Source of the DNA: Gemmatimonadota bacterium
Lineage (GTDB): Bacteria; JAAXHH01
NCBI GenBank assembly: GCA_009838645.1
Contig: VXRC01000004.1
Span: 1 to 64,000 of the forward strand
DNA: 64,000 nt
Reading direction: 5' to 3'
Of the stretch, positions 32,520 through 41,627 are shown piece after piece. The notes under the pieces are model-generated. The model was not told where the DNA came from. It saw only the letters and a program-made list of their open reading frames with translations, and searched no databases. The number at the start of each line of letters is the position of its first letter. Positions within the stretch are counted from its first letter, which is position 1. A program made the position numbers and the translations under genes.

Positions 32520-33425
32520 TTACTGTACTTGGTTTGAATCGTCGGGCGCCGGGGTCTTCCACCGCCGGTGTACCCAGAACCAGTGATCGGGATAATTCAT
32601 GATGTACCGGGCCAGTACGTCCGTGTAGGCCTGGGTAGTCCGTGCGATGTCGACCGGTTCGTCACCGGTCGACATCGCTTCGATCGGAGTTTCGAAACAG
32701 ACTCGGTGCCGTTCCGGACCGGATCGAATGATGAAACACGGCACGATGGGAGCGCCCGTGCGCAACGCAAAAAGCGCCGGTCCCTGGTAGGTGGACGCCC
32801 TCGTTCCCAGAAAATCGACGAACACCCCGCCGGCCCCCGCGTCCTGGTCCGCGAGCAGCCCGACACATTCGTTGCGCCGAAGCGCCCTGAAGACGGCGGC
32901 CGGCGCTTTGTCCATCGTGGCCACCGCCATGCCCAACCGCTCGCGTCCCGCGTGCACCAGGCGGTCGACGGCGGGATTGTGCAGCTTCTTCGCGACGACG
33001 GTAATGGGATAGCCGAGCATTGCGACCGTCGCGCCAAGCAATTCCCAGTAACCGAAATGACCGGTGATCAGAATGACACCGCGCCCCCCTTTGACGGCAT
33101 GGGCGATATGTTCTTCTCCCGAGACGTCGAGCCGGTCCCGCAGATCCGCTGATCTCCCCGCGAGCAGGCGGGCATGTTCCACGGCGGTCCGGCCCAACTG
33201 GCGGTAAACGGACCGGGACATGGCTCGAAGCTCCCTGGAATCCCCGGTCATCCCGAAGACCCGGGCCATGTGCTCCATGACCAGCTTCTTCCTCATGCCG
33301 GTCACGTTAAAGACCAGTGCCCCAAGTACATCGCCCACCCGAGAAGCGCGGGCGGGCGCGAGCAGGCTGGTCAGCGACATCAACACCCGAAGTCCTGCGT
33401 ATTCGAGCCGGTGCGACAGCTTCAT
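32520..33425 (-). CDS. Lipid A acyltransferase family protein (LpxL/HtrB-like)
   Basis: This 301-residue protein belongs to the lysophospholipid/lipid A late-acyltransferase family, which adds secondary acyl chains to lipid A at the inner membrane. The catalytic HX4D/E-type motif is GHFGYWELLG, followed by ITVVAKKLHNPAVDRLV and CVGLLADQDAGAGGVFVDFLG. An N-terminal hydrophobic helix (VLMSLTSLLAPARA) could anchor it. It is the family's normal length. No strong ribosome site precedes the ATG, which lies 27 bases after the metallopeptidase stop. Together with the GT9 gene it argues for an LPS-bearing outer membrane. Confidence 0.88.
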   Translation of the reverse strand: MKLSHRLEYAGLRVLMSLTSLLAPARASRVGDVLGALVFNVTGMRKKLVMEHMARVFGMTGDSRELRAMSRSVYRQLGRTAVEHARLLAGRSADLRDRLDVSGEEHIAHAVKGGRGVILITGHFGYWELLGATVAMLGYPITVVAKKLHNPAVDRLVHAGRERLGMAVATMDKAPAAVFRALRRNECVGLLADQDAGAGGVFVDFLGTRASTYQGPALFALRTGAPIVPCFIIRSGPERHRVCFETPIEAMSTGDEPVDIARTTQAYTDVLARYIMNYPDHWFWVHRRWKTPAPDDSNQVQ

Positions 33426-33452
33426 TCGAAACGCGCTCTCAATAGCGCACGG

Positions 33453-34466
33453 TCATTCATCCCGCTCCCTGGACATAACCCACTCTTCGTTCCTTCTTCG
33501 CCAGTCATCTTCGTCCGTGCGCCAGTCGTCGACTTCCTCATGCGCCCAGCGGCGCAGCGTGGCCCGCCTCCGCCTTCGGATCTGCAGGAAGGCGAGCAGG
33601 CAAAGCACGCCGAACAGGGGCGCGATCACGAGGGACAGGCTTTCGCCGAGTAACATGCGCCAGCCGTAGTTGCGTTCCATGTAAGTGAGCCAGTCCCGTT
33701 CGAACTCCACGACACTGACGCCGAATGTCTCGAAACAGGCCCGGTCAATGGAGCCGGTCCGCCTCAGGCTGTCGAACAGGGCGTGCAGTCCCGCTTCGCC
33801 GTACCTCCTGAGTATGTACTGCACGGCGAGGGCGCTTTGCTGGTAGGCCAGATGGGCCCGATGTTCGGGGAACCTGTTCACGCCCTGGATGGCGCCCAGG
33901 GAGACCAGGTTTCCCGATACGACGGCGACCACCAGGGACGCCCGGTCCCAGAACCCCCAATCCCGCGCCATGTGCATCGCGAACCCCTCGTCCAGCCAGC
34001 GGGGTATATCCACGCCGCGAAGCGCGCTGTGCAGCATCACGTGGGCCAGTTCATGCACCACGAGTTCTTCGGAACCGTCATACGTACCGGTAATCCGGGG
34101 CGACCTGAGCACCACGAGCCTTCGGTGCGGCACGGCGTAGCCCGCGCCCCAGTCGGGTATTGCGCCGGGTGTATAGGTCAGGAAGGCTTCCTGCGTGGAG
34201 GCGATATGGATGTGGATGGTATCGGCGGAGGGCACACCCAGCGTGGCGCGCAGATCAGGCGACGCCTCACGCACGATGTCCAGTACGTGTTCCACGAAGG
34301 GGGCGTCGGTGGGTTCGAAGGTCACACGAACGCCATGGTCGATTCTCACGGATTCTTCCGCGCCTGCTCCGGCACCCGGCAGCAGCACAAGCACGCTGCA
34401 GGCCAGTCCGAGGCACCAGGAACGAAGATAGCCTGAAACCCGCGCAGGCGCCCTATCGAAGCGCAT
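33453..34466 (-). CDS. Exported, membrane-anchored MA-type metallopeptidase
   Basis: This 337-residue protein has a signal peptide (SWCLGLACSVLVLLPGAGAGA), an extracytoplasmic peptidase-MA-like domain with the zinc motif HELAH (ELVVHELAHVMLHSAL) and a downstream Glu in WLDEGFAMHMARDWG, and a C-terminal transmembrane helix (LSLVIAPLFGVLCLLAFL) followed by an Arg-rich cytoplasmic tail. It should face the periplasm and cleave unknown proteins or peptides. TGAGG precedes the ATG at 34466, only seven bases from the mnmA stop, so it is the tail of the iscS-iscU-mnmA unit. Longer in-frame starts overlap mnmA and are not supported. Confidence 0.85.
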   Translation of the reverse strand: MRFDRAPARVSGYLRSWCLGLACSVLVLLPGAGAGAEESVRIDHGVRVTFEPTDAPFVEHVLDIVREASPDLRATLGVPSADTIHIHIASTQEAFLTYTPGAIPDWGAGYAVPHRRLVVLRSPRITGTYDGSEELVVHELAHVMLHSALRGVDIPRWLDEGFAMHMARDWGFWDRASLVVAVVSGNLVSLGAIQGVNRFPEHRAHLAYQQSALAVQYILRRYGEAGLHALFDSLRRTGSIDRACFETFGVSVVEFERDWLTYMERNYGWRMLLGESLSLVIAPLFGVLCLLAFLQIRRRRRATLRRWAHEEVDDWRTDEDDWRRRNEEWVMSRERDE

Positions 34467-34473
34467 AACGACC

Positions 34474-35736
34474 TCATTCGCGTATGATGCCGCCTCCCAG
34501 GACGGTCTCGCCGTCGTAGAAGACGACGGACTGTCCCGGCGTGACCGCCCGCTGGGGATGCTCGAAGTCGACCCGCGCGACGTCGGATCCACAGGGCGTG
34601 ATGACCGCGGGCGTCGCTTCCTGCCGGTACCGGATCTTCGCCTGGCCGCGGACCTCTCCCGCCGGGGCATCCGTGGAATGCCAGTTGACCCCGTCCGCGA
34701 TGAGCCGGTCGCTGAGGAGATCCTCGTCCTCGCCCACCACGATCGTATTCGTATCGGGCAGGATGTCGACCACGTACACCGGGCGTCCCGCGGCCAGGCC
34801 AAGCCCCTTGCGCTGCCCGATCGTGTAGAGGGGATGGCCCCGGTGTTCACCCAGGATCTGGCCTTTCGCGTCCACGATCGGTCCAGGCCGTATGGGGTCC
34901 TCGATGGAAAGCAGCCCTTCCTCGGTATTCACGGGATGATTCGCCGTCCACTCCCTGAGGAACCTTTCATGGCCCCGGTCCTGGATGAAGCAGATCTCGT
35001 AGCTGTCCTTCTTGCCGGCCACCCGCGGCGCGAGTCGTTCGGCGATTTCCCGCGTCTGTGCCTTCGTGAGCATGCCGACGGGGAAGGCGGTCCGGGCCAG
35101 CTCGTCCTGGGTCATCTCCCACAGGGCGTAGGACTGGTCCTTGTTTCCGTCGACGCCCCGCTTCAATACAAAGCGGCCCGCCCGGTTCGTATCGCCCGCC
35201 TGGACCGCCTGACTCGTCTTGTCCGCATCGCCCACGGTCTCATCCAGCGCCACGCGGGCGTAGTGTCCGGTCGCCACGTAGTCGGCGCCGAGTTCACGAG
35301 CCCGGTCGAGCAGCACGCCGAACTTGACCCGGCTGTTGCAGGCCACGCAGGGATTGGGCGTGCGCCCCCGCACGTACTCGGAGACGAAATTGGAGATGAC
35401 GCCCCGCTCGAACTCCTCGCGGAAATCCACCACGTAGTAGGGGATGCCGAGTTTGCCGGCAACGACCCGCGCGTCGTTGCGGTCCTCGACCGTGCAGCAG
35501 CCGTGTTCGAACTGCGCATTTCCGCCCACGCGGTCGTAGTCCCACAGGTGCATCGTTACGCCGATGACCTCGCAGCCCGCTTCCTTGAGCATCGCGGCCG
35601 CCACCGAGCTGTCCACGCCTCCGCTCATTGCCACGACGACCTTCGCCCCTGCCGGCGGCAGCCGGTTGACGGAGGGATCGAAAGCGGAAGCCGTGGCGTC
35701 TTCGCCGCGGTCAGAAGAATGGGTTGTCGCCGGCAT
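34474..35736 (-). CDS. mnmA: tRNA-specific 2-thiouridylase MnmA
   Basis: This 420-residue enzyme thiolates uridine-34 of Lys, Glu and Gln tRNAs, using sulfur from IscS. It has the PP-loop VVVAMSGGVDSSVAAAML, the sulfur-handling first cysteine in RTPNPCVACNSRVKFG, and the second in DSYEICFIQDRGHERFL, then the C-terminal beta-barrel with GQRKGLGLAAGRP. A short insert rich in Thr/Asp/Gln (SQAVQAGDTNRAGR) follows the ATGHYAR motif. The ATG at 35736 is chosen over upstream in-frame codons that overlap the iscU-like gene. It lies four bases after the iscU-like stop, consistent with a thiolation operon. Confidence 0.95.
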   Translation of the reverse strand: MPATTHSSDRGEDATASAFDPSVNRLPPAGAKVVVAMSGGVDSSVAAAMLKEAGCEVIGVTMHLWDYDRVGGNAQFEHGCCTVEDRNDARVVAGKLGIPYYVVDFREEFERGVISNFVSEYVRGRTPNPCVACNSRVKFGVLLDRARELGADYVATGHYARVALDETVGDADKTSQAVQAGDTNRAGRFVLKRGVDGNKDQSYALWEMTQDELARTAFPVGMLTKAQTREIAERLAPRVAGKKDSYEICFIQDRGHERFLREWTANHPVNTEEGLLSIEDPIRPGPIVDAKGQILGEHRGHPLYTIGQRKGLGLAAGRPVYVVDILPDTNTIVVGEDEDLLSDRLIADGVNWHSTDAPAGEVRGQAKIRYRQEATPAVITPCGSDVARVDFEHPQRAVTPGQSVVFYDGETVLGGGIIRE

Positions 35737-35740
35737 AATA

Positions 35741-36124
35741 TCAGTCTTTCCTGAACGTGCCGTGACGGGATCGGTAATCTTCGATCGCCGTCCGCACGCC
35801 GTCCGCGGCCATGGCGGAGCAGTGCATCTTGGTAGGCGGAAGACCGCCCAGGGCATCCGCGATCGTATGGTTTTCGATGGACGCGGCTTCTTCGGTCGTC
35901 CTTCCGATAACCCATTCGGTGACCATGCTGCTTGCCGCGATGGACGCCGCGCAGCCGAAGGTCCTGAACTTCGCGTCCGTAACGGTCCCGTCCGCGATCC
36001 TCAGATACAATGCAATGGTATTCCCGCTGATGGGGTTTCCGGCGTTGCCCACGCCGTCCGCGTCGGGAAGATCGCCCACGTTGCGGGGCGAGTGAAAGTG
36101 GTCCATTACGATGGATGAGTACAT
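35741..36124 (-). CDS. iscU: IscU/NifU-type Fe-S cluster scaffold, atypical ligand site
   Basis: This 127-residue scaffold-like protein keeps the IscU fold signatures MYSSIVMDHFHSPRNVGDL, FRTFGCAASIAASSMVTEWV and PPTKMHCSAMAADGVRTAI. The first ligand loop, normally Cys-Gly-Asp, reads NPISGNTIALY, so the first cluster cysteine is Ser33 and the adjacent conserved Asp is Asn35; two of the three usual cysteines remain. It may still accept sulfur or clusters, or have become a specialised sulfur-relay partner for MnmA. It starts 10 bases downstream of iscS, with GAGG before the ATG. The symbol denotes family only. Confidence 0.88.
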   Translation of the reverse strand: MYSSIVMDHFHSPRNVGDLPDADGVGNAGNPISGNTIALYLRIADGTVTDAKFRTFGCAASIAASSMVTEWVIGRTTEEAASIENHTIADALGGLPPTKMHCSAMAADGVRTAIEDYRSRHGTFRKD

Positions 36125-36134
36125 GAAACTCGCC

Positions 36135-37298
36135 TCAACCGGGTACCTGCGCGGCGGAAACTTCGCGGAGGCGGGCTACGATGCCGGGCAGCCTGTCCAT
36201 GACGCAGTCCACGTCCCCCATGGTATTGTCCCGCCCGAAGCTGAACCGGACCGAACCGAGGGCGGTGCGCGGGTCCCTGCCCAGCGCCAGCAGCACGTGG
36301 GACGGTTCGATGGCACCCGATGTGCAGGCCGAACCGGTGGACACGGCGATGCCCGCGAGATCCAGACTCATGATCAGCGATTCGCCTTCCGCGCCGGGGA
36401 AGGACACGTTCAGCGTACCGGGCAGGCGCCGATCCGGATGCCCGTTCACCCGCGCGCATTCGATCTCGACCCGGATGCGCGCTTCCAGGGCATCGCGCAT
36501 TTCGGACAGGTGCCGGTATTCGCTTTCCCGCTCTTCTGCCGCCAGTTCGGCGGCCTTGCCCAGGCCCACGATGCCCACGGTGTTCTCCGTGCCGGACCGC
36601 ACGTCGTTTTCATGATGGCCGCCGTGGGCCGTGGGTTCGATCTCGACGCCCTTTCGGATGTAGATGGCCCCCACCCCCTTGGGACCGTAGATCTTGTGGC
36701 CCGAAAGCGAAAGGAGGTCCGCGCCCATCGCTTCCACGTCGACCGGCAGCTTGCCGGCGGACTGCACCGCGTCCGTGTGGAAGCACACGCCGCGCGCCCG
36801 GGCGATCCTGCCAATTTCGCCCACGGGTTGGACCGTGCCGATCTCATTGTTCGCGTGCATGATGCTGACCAGGATCGTCTGGTCGGTCAGGGCGTCCTCC
36901 ACCTGTCCGGGATCGACCCGGCCGTATTCGTCCACGGGAAGGTAGGTTGTTTCAAAACCTTCCCGCTCTAGAAAAGCGCAACTGTTCAGCACGGCCGAAT
37001 GTTCGATGTTCGTCGTGATGATGTGCCTGCCGCAGACCTTGCGTGCGTAGGCGGTGCCCTTGATCGCCAGGTTGTCGGACTCGGTGCCGCCGCTGGTGAA
37101 ATAGATCTCGCCGGGCCGTGCGTTCACCAGGCCGGCCACCCGGGCCCGTGCCTCTTCCACGGCCGCGCGCGCATCCTGTCCGTACCGGTGGATGCTCGAC
37201 GCGTTGCCGAACCGGTCTCTGAAGAAGGGTTCCATGACATCGAAGACTTCGGACCTGACCGGCGTGGTCGCGTTATGATCCAGGTAGATGCTCGCCAT
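36135..37298 (-). CDS. iscS: Cysteine desulfurase IscS/NifS
   Basis: This 387-residue PLP-dependent desulfurase releases sulfur from cysteine for tRNA thiolation and Fe-S clusters. It shows YLDHNATTPVRSEV at the N-terminus, CFHTDAVQSAGKLPVDVE (cofactor Asp), LSLSGHKIYGPKGVGAIY with the PLP lysine, and the mobile-loop cysteine in VSTGSACTSGAIEPSHV. It heads a minus-strand unit iscS-iscU-mnmA-metallopeptidase. A minus-strand promoter candidate lies at 37427-37401. No IscR, HscA/HscB or ferredoxin gene follows, so this looks like a sulfur-trafficking operon, not a complete ISC system. Confidence 0.95.
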   Translation of the reverse strand: MASIYLDHNATTPVRSEVFDVMEPFFRDRFGNASSIHRYGQDARAAVEEARARVAGLVNARPGEIYFTSGGTESDNLAIKGTAYARKVCGRHIITTNIEHSAVLNSCAFLEREGFETTYLPVDEYGRVDPGQVEDALTDQTILVSIMHANNEIGTVQPVGEIGRIARARGVCFHTDAVQSAGKLPVDVEAMGADLLSLSGHKIYGPKGVGAIYIRKGVEIEPTAHGGHHENDVRSGTENTVGIVGLGKAAELAAEERESEYRHLSEMRDALEARIRVEIECARVNGHPDRRLPGTLNVSFPGAEGESLIMSLDLAGIAVSTGSACTSGAIEPSHVLLALGRDPRTALGSVRFSFGRDNTMGDVDCVMDRLPGIVARLREVSAAQVPG

Positions 37299-37400
37299 GA
37301 GGAGCGCGGTCTCCGGGAAAGGGGCGGAATCCAGCCCCGTTCATCAAACATTCAAGACGTTCTGAAAACGGCTTCTTCCGTCGCGTCAACGGTCTTTGAA

Positions 37401-37427
37401 ATTAGAGATAATCCATTGAAATGTCAA
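37401..37427 (-). promoter_or_regulatory. Promoter candidate for the iscS operon
   Basis: On the minus strand TTGACA (37427-37422) and TCTAAT (37406-37401) are separated by only 15 bases, shorter than ideal but with 6/6 and 5/6 matches. It lies about 100 bases upstream of iscS in the 313-base divergent gap 37299-37611, which otherwise holds only the opposite-strand candidate at 37482. Confidence 0.5.
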
Positions 37428-37481
37428 GTGTCATCGGGGTTTCGCGGCGATTGCGCGGCCGGGGATATTCGCCGTCGCCGC

Positions 37482-37510
37482 TTGACTTTTCGTTCGGGAA
37501 TACGTAGTTT
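37482..37510 (+). promoter_or_regulatory. Promoter candidate for the lipoprotein gene at 37612
   Basis: TTGACT (37482-37487) is followed after 17 bases by TAGTTT (37505-37510). The -10 is weak (3/6), and a TAAACT slightly downstream is an alternative. Confidence 0.4.
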
Positions 37511-37611
37511 TCATGTAAACTGAATAAGGTATGCGCGAGCACGCTTTCAAGGCGTTTGCCGGCGGCGCAGACTGACCCGAAGCGGATGGACGTACCAGGG
37601 AGGAACAGCAT

Positions 37612-38241
37612 ATGCATGTACTGAAAACAGCGGCTGTACTGACGGCGGCCGTCCTTGTGGCGGGATGTACCCACAGCATCAGTCTGAATCCCAACATTGG
37701 CCCTTCGGCCAATATCGCCAGACCCGTGGATTTGCGCGTCGGAGTGTACATTCCCGTGGAAGTCAGCCAGTTCGTCATCGATGACAGGTCAGATCTCGAC
37801 AAATACATCTTTGAAATCGGTGAATCCCTCGAATCGATCATCACGAAATCAGCGAACCGTGTTTTCTCGCGGGTAACGATACTGGATGCGCAACCCACGG
37901 GCGAAGTGATCGAGGAAAGCGCACTCGATCTCGTCATGATTCCCAGGGTGACCGCGGCCATGGTAACGCTGAACAAGGAAGAAGGTCCGTTCCAGGACGA
38001 CGCCCGGGGAAACACGGCGATCACGGTCGAACTGATGTTCTATGACACGGAGATGATCCAGTACGCGTCCGTCATGGCATCGGGCATCGGCATCGCTTCT
38101 GAGAGAATCGGGTTCTTCAGCAGAGGCCAGAGAGAATATGCCGCATCGGTCGAAAGTGCCATTGTGAACCTGAGCAACGACATGGTCCGTCAGATGCATG
38201 GGAATTACGACATCCGCAAGAAGGGCGAGGAGCAGGAATAG
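37612..38241 (+). CDS. Lipoprotein of unknown function
   Basis: This 209-residue protein has a lipoprotein signal with the lipobox LVAGC at residue 19, preceded by AVLTAAVLVA. The mature part is alpha/beta with VDLRVGVYIPVEVSQFVID and IGESLESIITKSANRVFSRV, then ITVELMFYDTEMI and a final amphipathic helix. The pattern (a beta strand, a helix that makes an outer-membrane-lipoprotein-like domain, and a YajG/LptE-like feel) suggests a periplasmic assembly or transport helper, but I cannot name the family. GGGAGGAA stands upstream of the ATG. It may be co-transcribed with the next gene, 73 bases on. Confidence 0.72.
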   Translation: MHVLKTAAVLTAAVLVAGCTHSISLNPNIGPSANIARPVDLRVGVYIPVEVSQFVIDDRSDLDKYIFEIGESLESIITKSANRVFSRVTILDAQPTGEVIEESALDLVMIPRVTAAMVTLNKEEGPFQDDARGNTAITVELMFYDTEMIQYASVMASGIGIASERIGFFSRGQREYAASVESAIVNLSNDMVRQMHGNYDIRKKGEEQE

Positions 38242-38314
38242 CGCCGGAACCAGACTGCGGTCGCGCCGGACGGAATCACGTCAGCAGAACTCGCGTCAAC
38301 CCGGGTAACCACCT

Positions 38315-38878
38315 ATGGCAGGGATGTCCCGCAAAGACCGCTGGATTTACGGCTTGCATACCTGGTGGGGCCGATACCGTAACGCGGCGTTCAACCTGTC
38401 CGACATCCGCAACCGGCCGGTCCGGCTATTGATCTGCCTCCCGGCGAGTACCGAAGAAGCCCGAAAAGCGGTCGAAATCATCCCCGAACTGGTTGCGTGT
38501 CTGGACGCGAAGGTCGTTTTCGTGGTCGGCGAACCGCGATCCGTCGAGTATTGCGACCCGTCGGATGCGCGCATCACCGTGGTGCCGTTGGACCGGAGCG
38601 CCCGATGGTGGTTCGGCCTGCCTTCCTTCGGGATCGTCGACCGGTTGTCGGAAGCGGGGCTTAACCTGGCCGTCGATCTGAATCCATCCGCGGAACTGCT
38701 GCCCGCCGTACTTTGCCAGAGAATCGGTGCGAGGATTCGCCTGTGCCTGGACGATCCGCAACGGGGGCGCGTGTTCAACGTGCGGGTCCTGCTTGCGGAA
38801 GGACATGACTCGCCGTATGCGCGCATGCTGCGGGTCGTCCAGGCCGTCGCCCGCCCCGCGTCTCATCCCCGGATTTAA
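38315..38878 (+). CDS. Hypothetical protein, GT9-like fragment in appearance
   Basis: This 187-residue soluble protein has no signal peptide. RPVRLLICLPASTEEARKAV, then an alternating strand-helix pattern with VVFVVGEPRSVEYCD and LNLAVDLNPSAELLPAVLCQRIGARIRLCLDD, recalls the N-terminal Rossmann domain of GT9 heptosyltransferases without the ADP-sugar-binding C-terminal half. It could be a degenerate or single-domain relative. The start is uncertain (ATG 38315 or 38324), as no ribosome site is obvious. It precedes the TPR-GWxTD genes by 116 bases. Confidence 0.6.
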   Translation: MAGMSRKDRWIYGLHTWWGRYRNAAFNLSDIRNRPVRLLICLPASTEEARKAVEIIPELVACLDAKVVFVVGEPRSVEYCDPSDARITVVPLDRSARWWFGLPSFGIVDRLSEAGLNLAVDLNPSAELLPAVLCQRIGARIRLCLDDPQRGRVFNVRVLLAEGHDSPYARMLRVVQAVARPASHPRI

Positions 38879-38994
38879 CTTGACATCGGGCCCTCCAGCC
38901 GGGATATTCAATCAGGTTCTGGACAGGCCTTCCGAATCCCGTGCGACCGGGAACGGCTTGTCATCCAACCCATTCGATCCCACCCGATAGTCCT

Positions 38995-41589
38995 ATGTCC
39001 GCCCTGTCTCCACGACCGCTCCTGTGTCGTAAAATTGCCGGATTCCTGCTGTCCTGCTGCCTGATGAGTCCCATCGCGGACGCTGCGGCATCGAACATGC
39101 AGCCCGAACCCGGACCAGCCATGCCAGCCATGCCAGCCATGCCGGCCATGCCGGCCGCTACGCTGGATGCCCTGCTGGCGGAAGGCATATCCCTCTACGA
39201 TCAGCGGAAATTCGAGGAAGCGAAAACGGTCTTCGAGGAGGCGGTCCGCCTCAAGTCCAGGTCCGGGGAAGCCCGGTACTGGCTGGGCGTCAGTCACTAT
39301 GAGCTCGGGGAAGACCGGGAAGCGGCGAAACAACTGCGCATCGCCGTACGGCACGACCGGAAGAACCCGGATGCGCACCTCGCACTGGGCCGGACGTACA
39401 TGCGCATGAAGAACCGCATGGTCGACGCGCGCAAGAGCCTCAAGCAGGCCCTCCGTTACGATCCGGAACACTCCGAAGTGCACTACTACCTGGGCATCTC
39501 GTACATGGCGCAGAGCAAGAGAGATCCCGCGGCGCCGCTCTACGTGATGCAGGCCCGGAGATCCTTCGGCCGGGCGGCGGCGGCGAATCCCCTGCACCCG
39601 GACGCCTACTACCGGTTGGGGCTGTCCTACGAAAACCCCTCTCGCGATTACAAGAGGGCGCTGGCCCTCTTCTACCGGCAACTGATGGTAAAACCGGATC
39701 ATCGGGATGCGCTCCACCACCTGGAGCGATGCAGTTACATGCTCAAGCAGTTCCAGGAAGGCATCAATCTCCTGACGCAGGTGGTCGAAGTCCACGGGGA
39801 CGCCGTGCCGGACTACGTGCATACTTTGATCAACAAGCTTAAGGCCACGTCGCTGCAGTCACAGAGCCGATACGCCGAAGCGGACCGGGCCTACGGCGAA
39901 TTCCTGGTCGACGCGGCGCCGGAGGAACGCGCGCACTACATGGATCTGGCCCACGTGACGTCGGAAGAAGAATTCCGGCAGTACCAGGCGCTGGAAACGC
40001 AGGAAGCGAAAGCGGAATTCAGACGCAGGTTCTGGGCGGCCCGCGATCCGAAGCCGGCCACCGCCGTGAACGAGCGGCTCGTGGAACACTACCGGCGGGT
40101 CATGCACGCGCGGGAGCATTTCTCCAGTGGCCAGCAGCCATGGGATCGCCGCGGCGGGATCTATATTCGGTACGGCGAACCGGACGATTTGCAGCATTTC
40201 ATCATGCAGACCGGCGAGAACGCCATGAAGAACTACCAGCCGACCGGAGACGCCCGTATCGATGCGATCCGCGAGCGTAATTTCATATTGCGGTACCGCC
40301 TGAAGATCGATAACTCCGGCACGACGTGGAGCGACCCGGCAACGCGCGGCACCAGCGATCCTGATGCGGGGGACTACCTGCACGAACTGGAAGCGCAGCA
40401 GGACGACTACTCAAATATCGTTTCGTCCGCGGTTAGAGGGGGAAAGGAAGTCGCCAACACAGCCACCTTTTCGGCCATATCCACCAGGGCACAATCACTG
40501 GGCTTTCTCGCCGAAAGCTGGGTATACCTGGAGCACGACCTGGAGTTGTTCTTCGTCGACCAGGTCGGGGTCGGCAAGTTCGACTATCCGCTGCAGGTGC
40601 ACGAGACGAACATTACCGAGGCCATCGTCCAGGACAAGTATAATCCCAGGCGCATCGCGGCCTCGCTGATGGAGAAGACTCCGGAGTCCTACGAGTTCGA
40701 CTACGGCGGCGGACCGCTGCGGTTCATGTACGACATCGTGTCCTACAAGGGTCGGGACGGCAGGGCCGAAGTGGAAGCCGCCTACATGATCCCTGCCGAA
40801 CAACTGGCAACGGTGAAGGACGGGCAGGGATTGCGCACGTGGTTTGACGGCCACATGGTGTTTCATGACGACGATTACAACCGCGTAGCCCAGACTTCCA
40901 GGCGTATCGGACCCATCGACCGGCCGCTCGTACCGGCGACCGGGAACGACCCGGGCATCGAACTTCATACCGGTATGATGGAGATGGAAGCACCGCCCGG
41001 CAGTTACCATGCCGCCATAGAAGTCCAGGACGAGACCACCCGGCGTATCGGCATATACGAACAGGCGTATGCCGTTCCCGATTACGCCGGCGACGCGCTG
41101 GTGTTGAGCGATATCAAGCTGGCGGTATCCATCGCACCGGCCGATTCAATCCACGGCCCCTTCGTGCGCAACGGACTTGAAATCGTACCCAATCCGGCGC
41201 GCATGTACCAGCGCACCGACCCCGTGCACTTCTATTACGAGATCTACAACCTCGCCCTGCCTGAGTCCGGTCGAACCGCTTACCGGGTGGAACTGGAAGT
41301 GAAGAACAAGGACCGGCCGCAGAATCTCTTCTGGCGTATTCTGAAGGGGATTGACCGGCTGGTACGGCGTACGGACAACGAACAGTCCGTGCTCATGGTA
41401 TTCGAGAACGAAGGCAACCGCTCGGACGAGTACAGTTACACTTCCATCGATACGGGCGCCACACCCACCGGCGCCTACGAGATGACGGTTCGCGTCACGG
41501 ATCTGCATTCCGGACAAACCGCCACGCGGCAGAAAGTCTTCGTCGTGACCAATGACCGGGTCGCGGAATTCAAGGCGGACCCGGAATAG
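38995..41589 (+). CDS. TPR-GWxTD domain secreted protein A
   Basis: This 864-residue exported protein has a signal peptide (LCRKIAGFLLSCCLMSPIADA), a short Met-Pro-Ala tandem repeat (AMPAMPAMPAMPAMPAA), about eight TPR-like units (residues about 58-330), and a GWxTD-type domain around residues 340-420 (FWAARDPKPATAVNERLVEH then RYGEPDD), followed by a beta-rich C-terminal region containing HFYYEIYNLALPESGRTAY. GWxTD proteins are widespread in Gemmatimonadota, Acidobacteriota and relatives with unknown function, presumably envelope-associated. The ATG at 38995 starts the signal peptide; an in-frame start at 38941 would add a His/Pro-rich stretch. A paralog follows 38 bases later. Confidence 0.85.
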   Translation: MSALSPRPLLCRKIAGFLLSCCLMSPIADAAASNMQPEPGPAMPAMPAMPAMPAATLDALLAEGISLYDQRKFEEAKTVFEEAVRLKSRSGEARYWLGVSHYELGEDREAAKQLRIAVRHDRKNPDAHLALGRTYMRMKNRMVDARKSLKQALRYDPEHSEVHYYLGISYMAQSKRDPAAPLYVMQARRSFGRAAAANPLHPDAYYRLGLSYENPSRDYKRALALFYRQLMVKPDHRDALHHLERCSYMLKQFQEGINLLTQVVEVHGDAVPDYVHTLINKLKATSLQSQSRYAEADRAYGEFLVDAAPEERAHYMDLAHVTSEEEFRQYQALETQEAKAEFRRRFWAARDPKPATAVNERLVEHYRRVMHAREHFSSGQQPWDRRGGIYIRYGEPDDLQHFIMQTGENAMKNYQPTGDARIDAIRERNFILRYRLKIDNSGTTWSDPATRGTSDPDAGDYLHELEAQQDDYSNIVSSAVRGGKEVANTATFSAISTRAQSLGFLAESWVYLEHDLELFFVDQVGVGKFDYPLQVHETNITEAIVQDKYNPRRIAASLMEKTPESYEFDYGGGPLRFMYDIVSYKGRDGRAEVEAAYMIPAEQLATVKDGQGLRTWFDGHMVFHDDDYNRVAQTSRRIGPIDRPLVPATGNDPGIELHTGMMEMEAPPGSYHAAIEVQDETTRRIGIYEQAYAVPDYAGDALVLSDIKLAVSIAPADSIHGPFVRNGLEIVPNPARMYQRTDPVHFYYEIYNLALPESGRTAYRVELEVKNKDRPQNLFWRILKGIDRLVRRTDNEQSVLMVFENEGNRSDEYSYTSIDTGATPTGAYEMTVRVTDLHSGQTATRQKVFVVTNDRVAEFKADPE
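39112..39156 (+). repeat. 9-base tandem repeat coding Met-Pro-Ala
   Basis: Four ATGCC(A/G)GCC units at 39121, 39130, 39139 and 39148, with a preceding degenerate unit at 39112, encode the MPA repeat just after the signal peptide of TPR-GWxTD protein A. Confidence 0.85.
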
Positions 41590-41627
41590 CTTCCCGCTTA
41601 CATCCGCGCGCTGAAGGACGGCGCAAT

